A stretch of 64,000 nt of DNA from Marinobacter excellens HL-55 (lineage in GTDB: Bacteria; Pseudomonadota; Gammaproteobacteria; Pseudomonadales; Oleiphilaceae), in assembly GCA_001314845.1 (NCBI GenBank), contig LJZQ01000012.1:38529-102528 (forward strand). Direction: 5' to 3'. Numbering within the stretch: position 1 is the stretch's first letter; each line of letters starts with the position of its first letter. This document shows positions 36,665 to 45,566 of this stretch, piece by piece. The notes beneath the pieces were generated by a model. The model ran no database searches and had not been told where the DNA came from. It was given only the letters and a program-made list of their open reading frames with translations. The translations under genes were made by a program, and so were the position numbers.

Positions 36665-36692
36665 GCCCGGATGCATGCATTCGGGCTTTTTT
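36665..36692 (+). terminator. Rho-independent terminator upstream of spoT
   Basis: GCCCGGATGCA pairs with TGCATTCGGGC (36665-36686, one G-U pair), followed by six T residues. It lies between rpoZ and spoT on their own strand, 33 bases before the spoT start. It may end the gmk-rpoZ message, act as an attenuator of spoT, or close a very short RNA. Confidence 0.85.
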
Positions 36693-36725
36693 GTCTCTGG
36701 CTTCTAGAAAAATGGTGGAGGCGCG

Positions 36726-38867
36726 GTGTCGTTAGAGGCAACGGTTGAAGAGCTCGCCCAAGAGCTCAGTTCATATCTGGATACCAATCGCATCAATCAG
36801 GTGCGAAGGGCCTACTATTACGCCGATCAAGCCCACGAAGGGCAGATGCGCAAAAGCGGTGACCGGTACATCACCCACCCACTCGCCGTCGCCCATATTC
36901 TGGCGGAGTTGAGGTTGGACCATCAAAGCCTGATGGCTGCCATGCTCCACGATGTCATTGAAGATACCGGTATTCCGAAAGATGCGTTATCGGAGCAGTT
37001 TGGTGAAGATGTCGCGGAGCTGGTGGATGGCGTGTCCAAGCTCACCCAGATTGAGTTCCGCTCACGGGCTGAAGCCCAGGCTGAGAATTTTCAGAAAATG
37101 ACCCTGGCCATGGCAAAGGACATTCGTGTAATCCTGGTCAAGCTGGCCGACCGCCTGCACAACATGCGCACCTTGGGCCCCATGCCCTATGAAAAGCGCC
37201 AGCGCATCGCCACCGAAACCCTCGATATTTACGCGCCAATCGCCAATCGTCTTGGTATGCACTCGATCTCCACCGAGCTGGAAGATCTGGGTTTCTGTTC
37301 GCTTTACCCGATGCGATCCAAATACATATCCAAGGCGGTGGAACAGCTGCGGGGCAGTCACCGGGAAATCATTGACGACATTCGCAGCAAGCTGCAGGAA
37401 AAGCTGGAAGAGCGAGGCCTGCCGGGGCGCATTCTGGGTCGCGAGAAACACCTGAATTCCATCTACAACAAGATGAAGTTCAAGCAGAAATCCTTCCATG
37501 AAATCATGGATGTTTACGCTTTCCGCATCATCACCGACACTGAAGATGACTGCTATCGCATTCTCGGCGCCGTCCATAGCCTCTACAAGCCGTTGCCCGG
37601 TCGTTTCAAAGATTACATCGCCATGCCCAAAGCCAATGGCTATCAGTCGTTGCACACCACGCTGTTCGGCATGCATGTGAATATTGAAATCCAGATCCGC
37701 ACGGAGGAAATGGAGCACATTGCCAACAATGGTATTGCGGCCCACTGGATGTACAAGCATGAGGAGCCTGGCGTTACCAACATCAACCAGTCCAGAGTCG
37801 ACCGCTGGGTGGAAGGATTGATGGAGATGCGCGAGAGGGCCGACGACTCGATGGAGTTCATCGAGCATGTGAAAGTAGACCTTTTCCCGGATGAGATTTA
37901 TGTGTTTACGCCCAAAGGTCGCATCATGGAGCTGCCAAGGGGTGCTACGCCTGTCGATTTCGCTTATGCCATCCACACCGACATCGGCAATGCATCGGTT
38001 GCCTGCCGCATTAATCGCAACCTGGCATCGTTAAGCCAGCCGCTGCAAAGCGGTCAGACGGTGGAGGTTATAACCGCCCCAGGTGCGAAGCCCAATCCGG
38101 CCTGGCTCAGCTTTGTGGTGACTGGCAAGGCTCGTAGCAGCATCCGCCATGTATTGAAAACCCGCAAGCGGGCAGAATCCATGGAGCTCGGACGTGCTCT
38201 GCTCAAGAAGTCCCTGAAAGGCTTCGGGGCCAAGCTGGCGGATATCAGCGATGCCCAGAAACAATCGGTGGTCAATCACAACCAGGTCAACAGTTTTGAT
38301 GATTTGATCAGCGATATTGGTCTCGGCAATCGCATGGCCTACCTGGTGGCTCGCCAACTGGTGTCGGGTAACGAAGCCCTGGATGTGCCCGCCAGCCTGG
38401 AAACTGTGCCTGGCAGCAAGCAGGGCGCGGTTACGATTCGGGGAACCGAAGGCCTGCTGGTCAAGTTCGCCAACTGCTGCAAGCCGATTCCCGGGGATCC
38501 GGTGTTGGGTGTGATGGATTCCGGCAATGGCATGGTGATTCACTCAGACACCTGTTCACGGTTGCCGGAAGACAGTGAAAGTCGTGCACGGCTGACGCAT
38601 CTGAAGTGGGCCAAAGACATTACTGACGAGTTTTCTGTCGAGCTGCGTGTTGAGCTTGAGCGCCAGCGTGGTGTGATTGCCGAAGTCGCTAATGCGGTGG
38701 CCATGGCCGATGGCAACATCGAGCGGATCGGCGTGGAGGATCAGAATGCTAAGTTTGGCGTCGTAAGTCTGGTGGTGCACGTGCATGGCCGCAGGCATCT
38801 GGCCAGGGTTATGCGCCGGGTTCGGAACATCCGGGCCGTCACTCACATCAGCCGTGTTCGCCACTGA
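36726..38867 (+). CDS. spoT: Bifunctional (p)ppGpp synthetase/hydrolase SpoT
   Basis: This 713-residue RelA/SpoT protein makes and breaks the stringent-response alarmone. The N-terminal HD hydrolase domain has HPLAVAHILAEL and the metal-binding MLHDVIEDT (about residue 75), so hydrolysis should be active. The synthetase domain has GREKHLNSIYNKMKFKQ and YRILGAVHSLYKPLPGRFKDYIAMPKANGYQSLHTTL. A TGS domain (VYVFTPKGRIMELPRGATPVDFAYAIH), a conserved-cysteine stretch (KFANCCKPIPGD) and a C-terminal ACT domain follow. The start is GTG at 36726, fixed by TGGAGG eight bases upstream. Its gene is set off from rpoZ by a terminator and is followed by ridA. Confidence 0.96.
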   Translation: MSLEATVEELAQELSSYLDTNRINQVRRAYYYADQAHEGQMRKSGDRYITHPLAVAHILAELRLDHQSLMAAMLHDVIEDTGIPKDALSEQFGEDVAELVDGVSKLTQIEFRSRAEAQAENFQKMTLAMAKDIRVILVKLADRLHNMRTLGPMPYEKRQRIATETLDIYAPIANRLGMHSISTELEDLGFCSLYPMRSKYISKAVEQLRGSHREIIDDIRSKLQEKLEERGLPGRILGREKHLNSIYNKMKFKQKSFHEIMDVYAFRIITDTEDDCYRILGAVHSLYKPLPGRFKDYIAMPKANGYQSLHTTLFGMHVNIEIQIRTEEMEHIANNGIAAHWMYKHEEPGVTNINQSRVDRWVEGLMEMRERADDSMEFIEHVKVDLFPDEIYVFTPKGRIMELPRGATPVDFAYAIHTDIGNASVACRINRNLASLSQPLQSGQTVEVITAPGAKPNPAWLSFVVTGKARSSIRHVLKTRKRAESMELGRALLKKSLKGFGAKLADISDAQKQSVVNHNQVNSFDDLISDIGLGNRMAYLVARQLVSGNEALDVPASLETVPGSKQGAVTIRGTEGLLVKFANCCKPIPGDPVLGVMDSGNGMVIHSDTCSRLPEDSESRARLTHLKWAKDITDEFSVELRVELERQRGVIAEVANAVAMADGNIERIGVEDQNAKFGVVSLVVHVHGRRHLARVMRRVRNIRAVTHISRVRH

Positions 38868-38944
38868 GTAGACCCAGGTATTGTTGACAGGTGTGGCAGC
38901 CAGGGGTGACGATTGGCGTTTTGAACGAAAGGAAACTGCACGTC

Positions 38945-39331
38945 ATGACCAACAAATCGATTATCCAGACCGAAAACGCTCCTCAGGCGATCGGTACGTA
39001 CTCCCAGGCGGTAAAAGCGGGAGACACGGTGTATCTGTCTGGCCAGATCCCCCTGGATCCGGCAACCATGGAGGTGGTGCCCGGAGATTTTGCGGCCAAA
39101 ACGCGTCAGGTATTCGAAAACCTCAAGGCCGTATGCGAAGCCGCCGGCGGTGAGCTCAAGGATATCGTTAAGTTGAACATCTACATGACCGACCTGGCCA
39201 ACTTTGCCACGGTAAACGAAATCATGGCGACCTATTTTCAGGAGCCATACCCGGCGCGGGCTGCGGTCGGTGTTGCAGCTCTGCCCAAGGGTGTGCCTGT
39301 TGAAATGGAAGCGGTGATGGTGCTCAGCTGA
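38945..39331 (+). CDS. ridA: RidA family enamine/imine deaminase
   Basis: This 128-residue trimeric YjgF/YER057c/UK114 protein hydrolyses reactive 2-aminoacrylate formed by PLP enzymes such as threonine dehydratase. [50 protein letters not shown] and [23 protein letters not shown] are the conserved segments, with the key arginine in PARAAV. The ATG at 38945 is preferred to one upstream. It follows spoT, and its last eight bases overlap the end of the convergent epimerase gene. Confidence 0.95.
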   Translation: MTNKSIIQTENAPQAIGTYSQAVKAGDTVYLSGQIPLDPATMEVVPGDFAAKTRQVFENLKAVCEAAGGELKDIVKLNIYMTDLANFATVNEIMATYFQEPYPARAAVGVAALPKGVPVEMEAVMVLS

Positions 39332-40193
39332 GGCCGTCGATCATGTCCCGGTACCCTGCGCGATAGTCGGGGTACCGGAACTTAAACCCGCTCTTCAGCA
39401 ATCGCTGATTACTGCACCGCTTGCTTCCCGCTCGTCCCCCTTTTCTGGCGCTCGCCACCGGTGCTTTGCACTCAATCTGCTGTCTGACCCACTCAACAAC
39501 CTGATCCAGCGTGACCGGCTCACAATCGGTGGCGATGTATAGGTTCTCTATGGCATTGCCCGCCAACGCTTGCTCACTCAGCCAGGCGATCACCCGGGCT
39601 GCATCCTGCTCATGAACCCGGTTGCTGAACGGCGCTGGCGGTTGTGGGTTCATTCGCCCCTCGATCACCTCTTCCAGAAAACGCTGTCGGGTGGGGCCGT
39701 AAATGCCGCTGAAGCGCACCACTGTGGCTGGATGAATGCTGTCGAGGGCGGTTTTTTCACCCTTGAGGATGATCTGGCCGGTGAAGCGGTCCGGTTCGGC
39801 AGGACTGGTTTCATCTACCCAACTGTCATCGTTCTGGGCGTAAACGCTGGTACTGCTGATAAAAATCAACCGGGTCAGGGGCTGGTCACCGAGGGCGTCG
39901 AGCAGATTTTGTAAGCCTGCAACATAGGCGTTGTGATAGCCCTGTTCATCATAGCTGGACGGTGTCAGGCAATAGATCACGATGTCCAGCTGCTCTGGCA
40001 GCTTGCCGTTCAGGGTTTCTGGCCGGGTCAGGTCGGCGCCAATTCCGGTGATGCCCGCGGGCACCCGGTCCGGATTGCGGCGCAAGCCGTATACTTCTGC
40101 GGTTGCTGACAGTGTTTTGGCGATGTCGCCGCCTAATTTGCCACAGCCCGCAACCAGAATTCGTGCAGATTGCTTGCGATCGGACATTGCCAT
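39324..40193 (-). CDS. NAD(P)-dependent epimerase/dehydratase-like protein (YeeZ-like)
   Basis: This 289-residue protein has an extended-SDR/NmrA-type Rossmann fold. [17 protein letters not shown] is a GxGxxG-type nucleotide motif, and [20 protein letters not shown] resembles the epimerase serine/tyrosine region, though the usual YxxxK is not clear (GQIILKGEK occupies that place). [19 protein letters not shown] matches YeeZ-like proteins, whose substrates are unknown. Starts at 40205 (TTG), 40193 and 40187 are possible; 40193 sits best after AAGGA. It diverges from oxyR and overlaps ridA by eight bases at the convergent end. Confidence 0.8.
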   Translation of the reverse strand: MAMSDRKQSARILVAGCGKLGGDIAKTLSATAEVYGLRRNPDRVPAGITGIGADLTRPETLNGKLPEQLDIVIYCLTPSSYDEQGYHNAYVAGLQNLLDALGDQPLTRLIFISSTSVYAQNDDSWVDETSPAEPDRFTGQIILKGEKTALDSIHPATVVRFSGIYGPTRQRFLEEVIEGRMNPQPPAPFSNRVHEQDAARVIAWLSEQALAGNAIENLYIATDCEPVTLDQVVEWVRQQIECKAPVASARKGGRAGSKRCSNQRLLKSGFKFRYPDYRAGYRDMIDGLS

Positions 40194-40269
40194 AGACAAT
40201 TTCAATCCTTATGCTTTCGCTTATAAAGTATGTGAAAGTTTGACCCGCCCCTACTGACCGGAGCTCACC

Positions 40270-41229
40270 ATGACACTCACGGAGTTACGATACGTCGTTA
40301 CGCTTGCCCGGGAAAGGCATTTTGGCCGTGCGGCGGAGCGCTGTCACGTCAGCCAGCCGACCCTGAGTGTGGCGGTAAAAAAGCTGGAGGAAGAACTTGG
40401 CATTCCGCTGTTTGAGCGGAGTAAAAGCAGCATCCGGGTTACCGAAGTGGGCCAGCGCATCATTGAGCAGTCACAGCGGGTGCTGGACCAGGTGGGTGTC
40501 ATCAAAGACATGGCCCAGGACGGCAAAAATCAGCTCAACTCGCCGTTGAAAGTCGGGGCCATCTACACTATCGGGCCCTATCTGTTCCCGCATCTGCTGC
40601 CGGAATTGCGGCGTGCGGCGCCGGCCATGCCGCTGTACATCGAAGAGAACTACACCGCCAACCTGCGCCAGAAGCTCAGGCACTCGGATCTGGACGCGAT
40701 CATCATTGCGCTGCCATTTGAAGAACCGGAAGTGGTTACCCTGCCGCTTTACGACGAACCTTTTGTGGTGTTGCTGCCGGCGGATCATGCCTTGGCGAAG
40801 AACGATCAGATCACACCCGAAGAGTTGTCCAGAGAGCAGTTGCTGTTGCTGGGTCCGGGGCACTGTTTCCGAGATCAGGTATTGGAGTCCTGCCCGCCGC
40901 TAGTGGATGCCATCACCCGGCGGGTTGACCAGGGCACACCAGAGCTGGTGACTGAGGGCAGTTCGCTGGAAACCATTCGTCACATGGTGGCCTCCGGCCT
41001 TGGTATCACCGTACTGCCGTTGTCTGCTGCGACCGGCATGAAATATCAGGAAGACATTCTGGTGGTGCGTCCATTTGCTGCCCCGGTACCGTTCCGAACG
41101 GTCGCTCTGGCCTGGCGAGTGACCTTCCCGCGGCCAAAAGCGATTGATGTATTGTCGCTGGCGGCCAGTCAGTGCCGGGTAATAGAGCGGGCAAAAACTG
41201 ATACGCCGGTGGCTGCCGAGCGCGCCTGA
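40270..41229 (+). CDS. oxyR: Hydrogen-peroxide sensor OxyR (LysR family)
   Basis: This 319-residue LysR-type regulator has an N-terminal winged helix (LTELRYVVTLARERHFGRAAERCHVSQPTLSVAVKKLE). LGPGHCFRDQVLESCPPLVD places cysteines exactly at 199 and 208, the pair that forms the regulatory disulfide in E. coli OxyR. It should therefore sense peroxide and induce catalase and peroxidase genes. CCGGAG precedes the ATG. It is followed by recG nine bases after the stop, as in Pseudomonas, and likely cotranscribed. CTTTCGC...GTGAAAG in the divergent region with the epimerase gene is a weak dyad, not a clear OxyR site. Confidence 0.95.
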   Translation: MTLTELRYVVTLARERHFGRAAERCHVSQPTLSVAVKKLEEELGIPLFERSKSSIRVTEVGQRIIEQSQRVLDQVGVIKDMAQDGKNQLNSPLKVGAIYTIGPYLFPHLLPELRRAAPAMPLYIEENYTANLRQKLRHSDLDAIIIALPFEEPEVVTLPLYDEPFVVLLPADHALAKNDQITPEELSREQLLLLGPGHCFRDQVLESCPPLVDAITRRVDQGTPELVTEGSSLETIRHMVASGLGITVLPLSAATGMKYQEDILVVRPFAAPVPFRTVALAWRVTFPRPKAIDVLSLAASQCRVIERAKTDTPVAAERA

Positions 41230-41237
41230 GGGCTGTT

Positions 41238-43313
41238 ATGACGTCACTGGACGACATCCCGGTTACCCAGCTCAAGGGCGTAGGCAGCGCCCTCGCTGAC
41301 ACGCTTGCCAAATTGGGCGTCAACTCATTACAGGATCTGCTGTTTCACCTCCCCCATCGTTATGAAGACCGCACAAGAGTAATACCCATGGGCAGCCTGC
41401 GCATTGGCGATGTTGCCGTGGTTGAAGGCGAGGTGATGAAAACCGATCTGGTGATGGGGCGTCGCCGTTCGCTTCAGGTGACCTTGCGGGATGACAGCGG
41501 CTTTCTGGTGATGCGTTTTTTCCACTTCAACGCCGCGCAGAAGAACCAGCTTGCTGAAGGCACCAGAGTTCGATGCTTTGGCGAGGTTCGCCCTGGCCGG
41601 GCCGGTTATGAATTTTACCATCCGGAATACCAGGTCAACCCGCAGCCCATGCCTGCGGCCGGTGAGGCGACCCTGACCCCGGTGTACCCACTGACCGAGG
41701 GCATTCAGCAGCCCAGGGTGCGAGCCCTGTGCCAGCAGGCGCTGGGCTACCTAGAGCGATTCCCGATCAAAGACTGGTTGCCGCCGGAGCTGTTGGCGGA
41801 CTACCAGTTGCCGGGCATCAGTGATGCGGTAAAGCTGGTGCACTCACCGCCGGCCGGTTCACCGGTTCACTCACTGCTGGAGGGGCGTCATCCGGCTCAG
41901 CAGCGGTTGGTTATGGAAGAATTACTGGCCCATCAGCTCAGTCTGTTGCGGGTTCGTCAGCAAATACAGGCGCGGCAGGCGTTACCCCTGTTACCGACCG
42001 GGGATTTGCCAGAACGGTTTCTGGAGCAACTGCCCTTCAGCTTGACCGGTGCGCAAAAGCACGTGGTGCAGGACATCCGACAGGATCTCAGCCAACCGAT
42101 ACCGATGCTGCGTTTGGTGCAGGGGGACGTCGGCTCCGGTAAGACGGTTGTTGCGGCCCTTGCCGCTATCCAGGCACTTGGCTCCGGGGCGCAGGTGGCC
42201 TTGATGGCGCCAACCGAGATCCTGGCAGAACAACACTACCGGAATTTTACAGGCTGGCTTGAGCCACTGGGTGTCCGGCTTGCCTGGATATCCGGCAAGG
42301 TCAAAGGCAAGGCCCGGCAAGAGGCGCTGGCGGCAGTCGCCGAAGGTGACGCGCAAGTGGCCATCGGCACCCATGCGCTGTTTCAGGACGAGGTTAAATT
42401 CCAGCGGCTGGCGCTGGTGATTGTCGATGAGCAACACCGCTTTGGTGTGCACCAGCGGCTGGCGCTGAGGGAAAAGGGTGTCGGCGGTACTCTGGCGCCG
42501 CACCAACTGATCATGACCGCCACACCGATCCCCAGAACCCTGGCCATGAGCGCCTACGCGGATCTTGATACTTCCATTATTGACGAGCTGCCCCCGGGCA
42601 GAAAACCCATCGAGACCATCGTGCTGCCGGACAGCCGCAGGGATGACATCGTTGAGCGAGTGCGCAACGCTTGTCAGGATGGCCGTCAGGCCTATTGGGT
42701 CTGTACCTTGATCGAAGAGTCTGAAGCCCTGCAATGCCAGGCCGCAGAGGTGACGGCCCAGGAGCTGTCAGAGCGACTGGCGGATCTGAATGTGGGGCTG
42801 GTGCATGGTCGCCTGAAAGCCCAGGAAAAAGCCGATGTGATGGAGCGTTTTAAAAACGGAGATCTGGATCTGTTGGTGGCGACAACAGTTATCGAAGTGG
42901 GTGTGGACGTGCCCAACGCGTCACTGATCATAATTGAGAATCCGGAACGTCTTGGCCTGGCCCAGTTGCATCAGCTGCGGGGTAGGGTAGGCCGAGGTCA
43001 TCAGGCAAGTTTTTGCGTATTGATGTACCACCCGCCACTGTCCAATAATGGCAAGGCCCGGCTGCAAGCTTTGAGAGACAGTCAGGACGGTTTCTTTATT
43101 GCGGAAAAAGACCTTGAAATCCGCGGCCCGGGAGAGGTTCTCGGCACTCGTCAAACCGGTTTGATGCAGTTCCGGTTGGCGGAATTTGAACGGGACAAAG
43201 GCTGGATCGAACCGGTCAAAGAGATGGCGCCGGCGCTGATGAAACAACCAAAAGTGGTCGATGCCCTGATTCGCCGCTGGCTTGGCACGAATATCCGTTA
43301 TGGTGAGGTGTAA
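41238..43313 (+). CDS. recG: ATP-dependent DNA helicase RecG
   Basis: This 691-residue branch-migration helicase rescues stalled forks and Holliday junctions. The N-terminal wedge/OB domain has GVGSALADTLAKLGVNSLQDLLFHLPHRYEDR. Walker A is LVQGDVGSGKTVVAALAAIQ. The DEAD-like box is VIVDEQHRFGVHQR, and MTATPIPRTLAM and QLRGRVGRG are helicase motifs III and VI. Size is as in Pseudomonas. The short gap after oxyR suggests one transcript. Confidence 0.97.
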   Translation: MTSLDDIPVTQLKGVGSALADTLAKLGVNSLQDLLFHLPHRYEDRTRVIPMGSLRIGDVAVVEGEVMKTDLVMGRRRSLQVTLRDDSGFLVMRFFHFNAAQKNQLAEGTRVRCFGEVRPGRAGYEFYHPEYQVNPQPMPAAGEATLTPVYPLTEGIQQPRVRALCQQALGYLERFPIKDWLPPELLADYQLPGISDAVKLVHSPPAGSPVHSLLEGRHPAQQRLVMEELLAHQLSLLRVRQQIQARQALPLLPTGDLPERFLEQLPFSLTGAQKHVVQDIRQDLSQPIPMLRLVQGDVGSGKTVVAALAAIQALGSGAQVALMAPTEILAEQHYRNFTGWLEPLGVRLAWISGKVKGKARQEALAAVAEGDAQVAIGTHALFQDEVKFQRLALVIVDEQHRFGVHQRLALREKGVGGTLAPHQLIMTATPIPRTLAMSAYADLDTSIIDELPPGRKPIETIVLPDSRRDDIVERVRNACQDGRQAYWVCTLIEESEALQCQAAEVTAQELSERLADLNVGLVHGRLKAQEKADVMERFKNGDLDLLVATTVIEVGVDVPNASLIIIENPERLGLAQLHQLRGRVGRGHQASFCVLMYHPPLSNNGKARLQALRDSQDGFFIAEKDLEIRGPGEVLGTRQTGLMQFRLAEFERDKGWIEPVKEMAPALMKQPKVVDALIRRWLGTNIRYGEV

Positions 43314-43435
43314 TTTGTCATGCGATGCCATGATGATAAAAGGGTATGCTCTGGGCCACTAATTCTCAGTTGTTGTCTTGATAATGCCTGCAAAATGCAG
43401 CCAAATAGATTTTGAACGTCAATTCGGAGATCGAT

Positions 43436-44803
43436 ATGGAACTGCCTGTCGTGGTTCAACAAGCTCTTGGCGACAATGCCGCCGGTGTGTCCTTACGGAG
43501 CGTGAGCCAGGTTCAAGGGCATCATTTGTTAAGAATGGTGTTGCTGAATGACGGCGAGGGTAACCTGCAGGCCATTTGCCGGCGGGACGACATGCTCGAC
43601 CTTGAGGCGTTGAACAATCGCCTGGGTCGCGATCTGCGAATCATGCAGCGCCGTGAACAAGTGCGGGTACGCCAGCGTTCTGGCTTGCAGGAGTTGCCGG
43701 CGTTACCCTCGCTGACGGGCTGGCCAACTGTGGTGGATCAGTGTGTTGACCAGCTGGAGTCTGTGGCTCTGGAGCTGATCGATCAAAAACTGGCGATCGT
43801 TATGCCGGCCGAAGACTTTGTTCAGTTGACCGCCAAAGCGGATCGTTTTGATTTTACGGTTGAAACCAGCACCATCTCAGTCAATCTGAATAACCACGGG
43901 GCAGATCGTGATCAATTGCATTCTGCCCTTAAAAAATTTACCGGTCTGCGCATTCAGCAGCGTCTGGAAGACACCCTGGAGCTGCCTCCGTTGCCGGAAA
44001 CAGCCCAGCGAATCATTCACCTCCGGGTAAACCCGAATGCGGTCATGGGCGATCTCGTTGATGTGGTGGAAAGTGACCCCAGCCTGGCGGCGCAGGTGGT
44101 CAGTTGGGCATCCTCCTCCTTTTATGCGGCTGCGGGGCAGGTACGTTCGGTGCACGATGCGGTGTCCCGGGTGTTAGGTTTTGATCTGGTGATGAACCTG
44201 GCGATGGGTTTGGCTCTTGGCCGTGCCCTGAAGCATCCGAAAGACCACCCGGATGGCTATGTGAATTATTGGCAGCAGGCTATCTGGCAGGCCCAGTCTG
44301 CGGGTATCCTCGCGAGCATGATGCCACGGGGCAAACGGCCGATGTTTGGCCTGGCCTATCTGGCAGGCTTGCTGCACAACTTCGGTCACCTGGTTCTGGC
44401 CCAGGTATTCCCACCGCACTTCAAACTGGTGTGCCGATCCCTGGAGGTGAATCCGCAGATTGATTCCAGCGTCATTGAACATTACCTGTTGGGCATTACC
44501 CGTGAGCAGATTGCGGCGCAGTTGATGGAAAACTGGGGCATGCCGGATGAAGTAACTCTGGCGATCCGTTATCAGAAAAACCCGGTCTACGACGGCCCTC
44601 ACAATGTGTATTCACGGCTGCTTTGGCTGGGGCGGCAACTGCTAACGGAGCGGGGTGTTGCCCTGGGCGCTGGCGAGCCGGTTGATCAGTCAGTCTTTGA
44701 TGAGCTGGGCCTGGACAGAGAGGCGGTCGAGGAGCAGTTTGATGAACTGGTCAACAGCAAAGACAGCATTATGGCAATGGCCGGGATGATGGGGCAAAAC
44801 TGA
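43436..44803 (+). CDS. YbaK-like plus HDOD domain protein
   Basis: This 455-residue protein appears to have two parts. Residues about 1-150 resemble the YbaK/ProX aminoacyl-tRNA deacylase fold (ICRRDDMLDLEALNNRLGRDL, then a segment ending in AIVMPAEDFVQLT). Residues about 175-400 are an HDOD domain (LPPLPETAQRIIHLRVNPNAVMGDLVDVVESDPSLAAQVVSWASS, then YLAGLLHNFGHLVLAQVFP). HDOD proteins are HD-domain relatives that signal through protein contacts and often affect motility or cyclic nucleotide pathways. The ATG at 43436 follows CGGAG; one eight codons earlier is less likely. The neighbours give no pathway clue. Confidence 0.8.
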   Translation: MELPVVVQQALGDNAAGVSLRSVSQVQGHHLLRMVLLNDGEGNLQAICRRDDMLDLEALNNRLGRDLRIMQRREQVRVRQRSGLQELPALPSLTGWPTVVDQCVDQLESVALELIDQKLAIVMPAEDFVQLTAKADRFDFTVETSTISVNLNNHGADRDQLHSALKKFTGLRIQQRLEDTLELPPLPETAQRIIHLRVNPNAVMGDLVDVVESDPSLAAQVVSWASSSFYAAAGQVRSVHDAVSRVLGFDLVMNLAMGLALGRALKHPKDHPDGYVNYWQQAIWQAQSAGILASMMPRGKRPMFGLAYLAGLLHNFGHLVLAQVFPPHFKLVCRSLEVNPQIDSSVIEHYLLGITREQIAAQLMENWGMPDEVTLAIRYQKNPVYDGPHNVYSRLLWLGRQLLTERGVALGAGEPVDQSVFDELGLDREAVEEQFDELVNSKDSIMAMAGMMGQN

Positions 44804-44805
44804 CG

Positions 44806-44832
44806 AAAAAAAAGCCGGCACTTGTGGCCGGC
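44806..44832 (-). terminator. Minus-strand Rho-independent terminator
   Basis: GCCGGC (44814-44819) pairs with GCCGGC (44827-44832), and eight T residues follow on the minus strand. It starts three bases from the HDOD stop but faces the other way, so it most likely ends the DUF2489-gene transcript, 250 bases beyond that gene. Confidence 0.75.
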
Positions 44833-44956
44833 AAGTTCACCCGCTTGTTGCAGAGTCGTCCAAACTTGAGGAAAAACAACACGAGCCACTGCCCGAATGA
44901 ATTGCGCAGTGTCTGTCTATAAATCTAGACAAGCTTGATCAAAAGAAAAGCGGGAA

Positions 44957-44989
44957 ATGACACCTCACGAGAAATGAGCGCGGTGTCAT
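44957..44989 (-). other. Two-tier hairpin in the long 3-prime region of the DUF2489 gene
   Basis: ATGACACC (44957-44964) pairs with GGTGTCAT (44982-44989), enclosing a second small stem CTCA/TGAG. With the terminator at 44806-44832, this could be a structured 3-prime untranslated region or a small RNA on the minus strand. The rest of 44804-45082 has no recognisable gene. Confidence 0.35.
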
Positions 44990-45082
44990 ATTTCTTGGGC
45001 AGCAAAAGCTATTGATTTGCTTTACTATATTTCGAGGTCGGTGCCGCTTCCTGTTACAAAAAATTACACAAAGGCGAGTTGC

Positions 45083-45541
45083 TCAATCGAAGCGGTAATG
45101 CCGGATTGCGGTTGCTGCCCTGCGAACTTCATCAGCATGTTCCTTCTCTACCGCAAGTCGCTCTCTATCCATCTTCTGGACGAATTTGGTGTCGGTACTC
45201 TGCCGCGCGCGGTGAGTTGGCATATGCTGAATCTTGTCGTGAACCGTCTGGAACACGTAAAAAGGTGATTTCTCCAGCAGCTCTGGCGCAATGTAGTCCA
45301 GTAAACCCTTGAGCCGAAGACAGGCTTCGGAATATTCCACCTGGTCCTCCTCCACCGCCATGGCAATGATGCGAATACTCTCGATCATATCGTCACGGCG
45401 CTTGGCCTGGAATTCTTCCGTTTTCCTTTGGCGCTGACGGTGTTCAGCGATGGCCCTGCTCTGGCGCCAGATGTAGTAGAGCAACACCGCGATGGCGATC
45501 AGGCCAAGGGCTATGATGACCAGTTGCAGTCCTCTGGGCAT
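45083..45541 (-). CDS. DUF2489 membrane-anchored protein
   Basis: This 152-residue protein has one N-terminal membrane anchor (LVIIALGLIAIAVLLYYIW) followed by a charged helical cytoplasmic domain of the DUF2489 family (DDMIESIRIIAMAVEEDQVEYSEACLRLKGLLDYI). The family is common in Pseudomonas relatives and has no assigned role. It starts 25 bases after the stop of the molybdopterin oxidoreductase gene on the same strand and may be cotranscribed with it. Confidence 0.88.
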   Translation of the reverse strand: MPRGLQLVIIALGLIAIAVLLYYIWRQSRAIAEHRQRQRKTEEFQAKRRDDMIESIRIIAMAVEEDQVEYSEACLRLKGLLDYIAPELLEKSPFYVFQTVHDKIQHMPTHRARQSTDTKFVQKMDRERLAVEKEHADEVRRAATAIRHYRFD

Positions 45542-45566
45542 GTTGGGTCTCCTGAATCAGAATGAG

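Noticed and set aside
40194..40269. OxyR self-binding site in the oxyR/epimerase divergent region
   Set aside because: The CTTTCGC...GTGAAAG dyad does not show the four spaced ATAG/CTAT elements expected for OxyR.
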